From Kiritimatiellia bacterium (GTDB lineage Bacteria > Verrucomicrobiota > Kiritimatiellia > RFP12 > UBA1067): DNA of 31,656 nucleotides. How positions within the stretch are numbered: the stretch's first letter is position 1; every line of letters starts with the position of its first letter. Both the position numbers and the translations under genes were made by a program. The DNA is taken from assembly GCA_017479035.1 (NCBI GenBank), contig JAFVCR010000213.1, positions 1 to 31,656 on the forward strand. Direction: 5' to 3'. This document shows, one piece after another, positions 26,998 through 31,656 of the stretch. The notes under the pieces were generated by a model. The model had not been told where the DNA came from. It ran no database searches and worked only from the letters and a program-made list of their open reading frames with translations.

Positions 26998-29508
26998 CTA
27001 TTGCAAATCAAGCGCGTCTCCGGCCACTTTTATCGTGCTGCCGGGCGGATACTTCCCTGCTATTATCGCACGCGCCGCAGGTGTCTCCACAAAACGCTGT
27101 ATCGCGCGCTTCACCGGGCGTGCGCCGTAGGCTGGGTCCCATCCTTCTTTGGCAAGCCGCTCCAGCGCGGCATCGTCCACTTCCAGTGCCACGCCTCCCT
27201 CCGCAAGGCGTTTTTTCAAATGCTCCAGCTGCAAACGCACTATATCCTTTATCTGCGCCTCCGTCAGGCTCTTGAACACGAGTATCTCATCCAGTCTGTT
27301 GAGGAATTCTGGACGGAAATGCGCCTTCAGATGCTCTTCGGCAAGGTTCGATGTCATTATTATCACGGTATTCTTGAAACTCACCGTTCTGCCGTGCGAA
27401 TCCGTCAGCCGCCCATCGTCCAGCACCTGCAACAGCAGATTGAACACATCCGGATGCGCCTTTTCTATCTCGTCCAGCAGCACCACCGCATACGGCTTGC
27501 GCCGCACCGCCTCGGTAAGTTGCCCGCCGTCCTCGAACCCCACATATCCGGGCGGCGCGCCCACCAACCGCGACACTGCGAACTTCTCCATGTACTCGCT
27601 CATATCGAGCCGCACCATTGCGTTTTCGTCGTCGAAAAGTTCCGCCGCCAGCGTCTTTGCAAGTTCCGTCTTCCCCACACCCGTCGGCCCGAGGAAAAGA
27701 AACGCACCCGCCGGCCGTGCGGGATTTTTTATCCCGGCACGCGCCCGCAATACCGCATCCGCCACCGCATCCACCGCCTCGTCCTGCCCTATCACCCGCT
27801 TGTGCAATGCCTCCGGCAGCCGCAGCAGTTTCTCGCGCTCGCCTTCTAGAAGTTTCGTTACAGGCACCCCTGCCCAACGGCTCACCACTTGTGCTATTTC
27901 ATCCGCCGTCACCTCCTCGCGCAGCAGCGTATGGCCGTCCGTATTGCCGGCATGCGCTTGCAGTTCCTTTTCGAGCGCGGGGATTATCCCGTATTTCAAC
28001 TCCGCCGCTTTTTCGTTGTCGCGGCGTGCGAACGCATGCTCCAATTCAAGTTTGGCTCCATCCAGTTTTACGCGCAGTTCTTTTGCTTTTTCAAGGTTTT
28101 TCTTCTCGTTCTGCCACCTCGCCATCATCGCGTCAGCCTTTTGCTTCAGCTCTGCAAGTTCCTTATGCAGATCCTCCAATCGTTTCCCGGACGCATCGTC
28201 TTTTTCCTTCTTGAGTGCCGCTTCTTCTATCTCAAGCCGCCTAACGTGCCTCGACACCTCATCCAGCTCCGCCGGCATAGAATCCATCTCAGTCCTTATC
28301 GACGCGCACGCCTCGTCCAGCAGATCTATCGCCTTGTCTGGCAGGAACCTGTCCTGTATGTACCTGTCCGCCAGCACCACTGCGTTCACCAACGCCTCGT
28401 CGCGTATATGCACGTTGTGGTATTTCTCGAACCGCTCCTTCAACCCGCGCAGTATCGAAATCGCATCCTCCTCGCTCGGCGCATTCACCGTCACAGGCTG
28501 GAACCTGCGCTCCAGCGCGGCATCTTTCTCCATGTACTTGCGGTATTCGTCCAGCGTCGTGGCTCCCACGCAATGCAGCTCGCCGCGTGCAAGCATCGGC
28601 TTGAGCATATTGCCTGCATCTGTAGAACCCTCCGTCTTGCCCGCGCCCACTATCGTGTGTATCTCGTCTATGAAAAGTATTATCCGCCCGTTTGCGCTCT
28701 TCACCTCGTTGAGCACCGCCTTCAGCCTCTCCTCGAACTGACCGCGATACTGCGCACCCGCCATCAAGGCAGTCATGTCCAGCGAGAATATCGTCCTGTC
28801 CTTCAACCCTTCCGGCACGTCCCCACTCACGATTCGCTGCGCAAGCCCTTCCACAATGGCCGTCTTGCCCACGCCTGGCTCGCCGATCAATACCGGATTG
28901 TTCTTCGTCTTGCGCGAGAGTATGCGTATCACATCGCGGATTTCCGTGTCGCGCCCTATTACGGGATCGAGTTTGCCGCTACGCGCCGCCTCCACCAAGT
29001 CGCTTCCGTATTTCTTCAACGCCTCGTATTGCCCTTCCGGATCGTCGCTCGTCACGCGCTGGTTCCCCCTTACAGCCCTCAACGCTTCCAGAAAATTCTT
29101 TTCCGTCACCCCTGCATCCGCAAGAATCTTTGCCGATGGCGTATTGCCAAGCCTCAATGTTGCAAGGACTATATGCTCTACGGACAAATACTCGTCTTTC
29201 ATCTCCCCCGCCAGATCGCCCGCCTTCACTAGCACCTGCTGCAACTCGGCCGTGATATATATCTTCCCCTCCTCTATCGCCCCTGTTATGCGCGGCTTGC
29301 GCGCCAACTCCTCTTCCAGACGCGCCGCCACCTGCGCAGTTCCCGCGCCTATCTTCACCAGAAGATTCGGCATCAGCCCCTGCGAATCTTTCATCAACGC
29401 CCACAAGACATGTTCCACATCTATATTCTGCTGCCCATGCCTTGTTGCTACATTCTTTGCCGCCGCCAACGCTTCGCGGACTTTGCTCGTGTATTTTTCG
29501 GTATCCAT
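26998..29508 (-). CDS. clpB: Disaggregase ClpB
   Basis: ClpB is a hexameric AAA+ chaperone that pulls proteins out of aggregates with DnaK. The 836-residue protein has a Clp N-domain (1-145), NBD1 with GEPGVGKT (about 208), a long coiled-coil middle domain (about 400-520, many Glu/Lys/Leu heptads) that separates ClpB from ClpC, and NBD2 with GPTGVGKT (about 605). No ClpP-docking loop was noticed. ATG 29508 has GGAGG 9 nt upstream; an in-frame extension to 29565 is unsupported. The gene is alone between the uxaB terminator and the next operon's promoter. CTTGAAA upstream may be part of a heat-shock promoter. Confidence 0.93.
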   Translation of the reverse strand: MDTEKYTSKVREALAAAKNVATRHGQQNIDVEHVLWALMKDSQGLMPNLLVKIGAGTAQVAARLEEELARKPRITGAIEEGKIYITAELQQVLVKAGDLAGEMKDEYLSVEHIVLATLRLGNTPSAKILADAGVTEKNFLEALRAVRGNQRVTSDDPEGQYEALKKYGSDLVEAARSGKLDPVIGRDTEIRDVIRILSRKTKNNPVLIGEPGVGKTAIVEGLAQRIVSGDVPEGLKDRTIFSLDMTALMAGAQYRGQFEERLKAVLNEVKSANGRIILFIDEIHTIVGAGKTEGSTDAGNMLKPMLARGELHCVGATTLDEYRKYMEKDAALERRFQPVTVNAPSEEDAISILRGLKERFEKYHNVHIRDEALVNAVVLADRYIQDRFLPDKAIDLLDEACASIRTEMDSMPAELDEVSRHVRRLEIEEAALKKEKDDASGKRLEDLHKELAELKQKADAMMARWQNEKKNLEKAKELRVKLDGAKLELEHAFARRDNEKAAELKYGIIPALEKELQAHAGNTDGHTLLREEVTADEIAQVVSRWAGVPVTKLLEGEREKLLRLPEALHKRVIGQDEAVDAVADAVLRARAGIKNPARPAGAFLFLGPTGVGKTELAKTLAAELFDDENAMVRLDMSEYMEKFAVSRLVGAPPGYVGFEDGGQLTEAVRRKPYAVVLLDEIEKAHPDVFNLLLQVLDDGRLTDSHGRTVSFKNTVIIMTSNLAEEHLKAHFRPEFLNRLDEILVFKSLTEAQIKDIVRLQLEHLKKRLAEGGVALEVDDAALERLAKEGWDPAYGARPVKRAIQRFVETPAARAIIAGKYPPGSTIKVAGDALDLQ

Positions 29509-29538
29509 AAATTCATTCCTCCACATGAAAGCAAGCAA

Positions 29539-29566
29539 ATCCATGCCACCGCTGCAAACTTTCAAG
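29539..29566 (-). promoter_or_regulatory. Possible sigma-32-like promoter of clpB
   Basis: On the minus strand CTTGAAA (29560-29566) matches the sigma-32 -35 box. After 13 bp, GCATGGAT (29539-29546) matches the -10 consensus only in part. No CIRCE or CtsR-type repeat was found in the 29509-29639 gap. Confidence 0.25.
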
Positions 29567-29639
29567 ATTGCGCCATAATGTCACAATTCCCTCTATCTTT
29601 GTGTCATTTATAAACAACACCTCCCCACTCCACTTGCAC

Positions 29640-29666
29640 AAAAAAAGTGGCGGCTCGCGCCGCCAC
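29640..29666 (-). terminator. Intrinsic terminator of uxaB
   Basis: On the minus strand an 8-bp perfect GC-rich stem, GTGGCGGC with GCCGCCAC around a GCGA loop, is followed by seven U. It lies 41 nt after the uxaB stop codon and ends the transcript before clpB. Confidence 0.9.
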
Positions 29667-29706
29667 AGGAGGTAACATGTCAAACTATATATATAACGTA
29701 TGGAAA

Positions 29707-31002
29707 TTAGCGTGCCGCAGCCTCCACGAGTTCCGTCATGCCGGGGATCTCATTGAGATCCCTTCCCCAGAACGCCTCGTTTGCAAGGACTTCTTTCACG
29801 GACGGCTTTGCGGCGAAGAATGCCGCCACCTCCGCCGTATCTGCAATCTGGTCTGTCAGCGAAAATTTCACAAGCTTGCCCAGGCTCGCAGTCAACGCCG
29901 GCGGCAAACGATTGTACATTCTGTAGAAATCAAGCACTGTCGGCAACACGCGCACCTTCCACTTCGATACGCTGTTCAGCGCAATAGATGCAAGGCGGTG
30001 ATGCGCGAACGGATTTGCAAAACGCTCCAGTATCGACTCCGCATACGCTTTTTTATTGTCGAACGGCAAATCGACCGTTGGGAATATCTCGTCGAAGAGA
30101 ATCGTGCGGAAATGCTTGTTGTATTTTGCATCCGCCACTAGTTGATCCACAAACTCGAACCCATCCAGCAATCCTGCGGGAATCGTTGCGGTATGCGCCC
30201 CGTTCAAAAAGCGCACTTTGCGCGTGCGGTATGGCTGCATGTCAGGCGTATAGACCACGTTTATGCCGGCCTTTTGCAGCGGCAACTCGCTCTCAAGCCA
30301 ATCCGGCCCTTCTATCACGAAGAAATGGAACGGCTCGCCGCACACCAGCAACTCGTCCTTTTCGCCAAGTTGCGCCGCATAACGCTCTGCGGATTCCGCA
30401 TCCGGCCTGCCCGCCACTATGCGATCCACAAGCGTAGAACAGAACGTGCATTCGTCCTTCACGTACTTTGCCGTGGCCGCGTCCCCCCAATCGGCAAGAT
30501 ACTGCAATATGTATTTCGCAAGCGTATCGCCGTTGTGTTCTATCAACTCGCATGGAATGAACACAAGCCCCTTCTTGCCGGCCTTTGCACGCGCCTGGAG
30601 AAGTTTCGCAACCTTCGCGGGGAACGTGGCAGCATTGCCCGCCTTGTATTCAATTCCCGCCTCTGTCGTGTTTGACACCACAAACCGCAACTCGTCCGAA
30701 ATCGCCACCTTCTCTATCGCATCCCATTCCTTCGATGCCAACAGCACGCCAGTCGTTGCCGTATTTTCCTCCAGTATTTCCACTTGCTTGCCGTCTATGA
30801 ACCCTCGCAGACAGGTGTGGTAGCGTCCCTTGGCCTCGTTGAGCAGCATGGAAGGAACGGAGTATTCATCGCCGATGGTCTGGACGATCTGCACCGCGCC
30901 GTCGAACGCTGCTTTGTCGTTCATCTTCTGCACCATCCAGTCGATGAAGCAGCGCAGGAAATTGCCCTCGCCGAACTGGAGTATTTTCACTGGTCTTGCC
31001 AT
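29707..31002 (-). CDS. uxaB: Tagaturonate reductase / mannitol dehydrogenase family oxidoreductase
   Basis: UxaB reduces D-tagaturonate to D-altronate with NADH in galacturonate breakdown. The 431-residue protein has an N-terminal nucleotide-binding opening ILQFGEGNFLRCF (7-19) and the family's catalytic segment KVRFLNGAHTATIPAG (about 260-276), then NPFAHHRLASIALNSVSKWK, characteristic of this branch. It is shorter than E. coli UxaB (about 480). Fructuronate reductase (UxuB) is the alternative, but the FGEGNFLR opening favours UxaB. It is monocistronic, and no other uronate gene is present. ATG 31002 follows a promoter at 31032-31060; an upstream in-frame extension contains the promoter and is rejected. 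Confidence 0.82.
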   Translation of the reverse strand: MARPVKILQFGEGNFLRCFIDWMVQKMNDKAAFDGAVQIVQTIGDEYSVPSMLLNEAKGRYHTCLRGFIDGKQVEILEENTATTGVLLASKEWDAIEKVAISDELRFVVSNTTEAGIEYKAGNAATFPAKVAKLLQARAKAGKKGLVFIPCELIEHNGDTLAKYILQYLADWGDAATAKYVKDECTFCSTLVDRIVAGRPDAESAERYAAQLGEKDELLVCGEPFHFFVIEGPDWLESELPLQKAGINVVYTPDMQPYRTRKVRFLNGAHTATIPAGLLDGFEFVDQLVADAKYNKHFRTILFDEIFPTVDLPFDNKKAYAESILERFANPFAHHRLASIALNSVSKWKVRVLPTVLDFYRMYNRLPPALTASLGKLVKFSLTDQIADTAEVAAFFAAKPSVKEVLANEAFWGRDLNEIPGMTELVEAAAR

Positions 31003-31031
31003 GATAGTCTTTCCCTTTTGTTTCTGCAAGC

Positions 31032-31060
31032 ATAATATCACACTATCATGTTCCGTGCAA
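31032..31060 (-). promoter_or_regulatory. uxaB promoter
   Basis: On the minus strand TTGCAC (31055-31060) and TATTAT (31032-31037) have a 17-bp spacer. The start near 31025 gives a leader of about 23 nt with an AAGGG ribosome site. Confidence 0.6.
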
Positions 31061-31097
31061 CAGTAAAAACTGCAACACAGCATTGCAAATCCGCAAC

Positions 31098-31656
31098 CTA
31101 CTTGCGGAATCTGTGCGTTGCCGAACGGCGCACTTTTTCCAGCGCATCCGCATCGCGGGCGTTTTCCGCCTCGAGGCGTTTGTATGCCTCGTATCGCTCC
31201 ACAGGTAGTTCGCCTGCTTCTATCGCGGCCAGCACCGCGCATCCAGGTTCCGTCTCGTGGCGGCAATCGGAATAGCGGCATCTGCCGAAATATCGTGTAA
31301 CGTCCGCAAACGTCTCTCGCAAGCCTTCATGCGCTTCCCACAACCCGATCTCGCGCATTCCGGGAGTATCGATAACAAGCGCCCCGCACGGCAGCATCGC
31401 AAGTTCGCGCTCGGTTGTGGTGTGCCGTCCTTTGTGGTCCCATTCGCGCACTTCTCCGGTAGGCATCACGTCCTCGCCCGCAAGCGTATTCACCAATGTG
31501 GATTTTCCCACTCCGCTCGACCCCACGAACGCAAGTGTGCGGCGCGGTGCTGCATATTCGCGCACCACATCGATGTTCTTCCCCGTGTACGCGCTTATGC
31601 CCAATACTTTCGTCCCCGGCGCATGCTCCGCCGCAAGTGCGCAAAACTTCTCTCCC
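31098..31656 (-). CDS. rsgA: Ribosome small-subunit GTPase RsgA, 5' end outside the window
   Basis: RsgA checks late 30S ribosome assembly by hydrolysing GTP. The visible 185 or so C-terminal residues include the P-loop GSSGVGKSTLVN, the G3 motif DTPGMRE and the C-terminal zinc-binding segment CRYSDCRHETEPGCAV with its conserved Cys and His. The GTPase is circularly permuted (G4-G5 before G1), so G4 and the OB-fold should be upstream, beyond the window. The frame is open to the window edge (an internal TTG near 31604 is not the start). Its stop lies 95 nt from the uxaB start, with the uxaB promoter in between. Confidence 0.92.
   Translation of the reverse strand, partial: GEKFCALAAEHAPGTKVLGISAYTGKNIDVVREYAAPRRTLAFVGSSGVGKSTLVNTLAGEDVMPTGEVREWDHKGRHTTTERELAMLPCGALVIDTPGMREIGLWEAHEGLRETFADVTRYFGRCRYSDCRHETEPGCAVLAAIEAGELPVERYEAYKRLEAENARDADALEKVRRSATHRFRK

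Noticed and set aside
29677..30141. Plus-strand ORF starting ATG TCA AAC with a perfect AGGAGG 4 nt upstream
   Set aside because: It runs antisense through uxaB, its product resembles nothing, and the AGGAGG lies next to the uxaB terminator. The match is probably chance.

Overview
The window reads as ordinary chromosome from a GC-rich diderm bacterium. LptE implies an LPS outer membrane, while McsA, an McsB relative and ClpC are proteins more familiar from Gram-positives. Together with type III glutamine synthetase, a prepilin-type secreted protein and a CdaA c-di-AMP cyclase, this suggests the PVC group, perhaps a Kiritimatiellota or Lentisphaerota-like lineage. That placement is inference: no rRNA or phylogenetic marker was compared. 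I saw no phage, transposon, CRISPR array or tRNA.

Layout. Positions 1-35 hold the first codons of a secreted-protein gene on the minus strand. It lies behind a ~285-nt leader that can form several competing helices. Positions 455-1935 are a minus-strand pair: lptE and a fused siroheme-decarboxylase-like gene (AhbA-AhbB/NirDL type). A 140-bp divergent promoter region follows. Positions 2076-14496 form one tightly packed plus-strand operon of ten genes: ftsH, folP, cdaA, a CdaR-like membrane protein, ftsK, a RodZ-like gene, mcsA, a degenerate mcsB-like gene, clpC and nadD. Most neighbours overlap by 4 or 8 nt.

From a hairpin at 14495-14533 to the window end every gene is on the minus strand. 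In transcription order these are rsgA (cut by the window end), uxaB with a textbook terminator, clpB, a four-gene chain (phosphoribosyltransferase, bioA, AddB-like nuclease, AddA-like helicase-nuclease), a prepilin-type protein with an RluA-type pseudouridine synthase, and glnN. Upstream of glnN sits a striking array of seven 14-bp palindromes at exactly 22-bp spacing.

Themes. The long operon joins protein quality control (FtsH; McsA, pseudo-McsB and ClpC, with ClpB elsewhere) to c-di-AMP signalling, chromosome segregation, cell shape and cofactor synthesis (folate, NAD). Sigma-70-like promoters with a 17-bp spacer can be read before most first genes. For lptE, ftsH and the phosphoribosyltransferase the -10 box ends only 6-8 nt before the ATG, predicting leaderless mRNAs. 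The points most worth following up are the palindrome array, the candidate RNA switch at the left end, and the McsB-like protein that has lost its catalytic cysteine.
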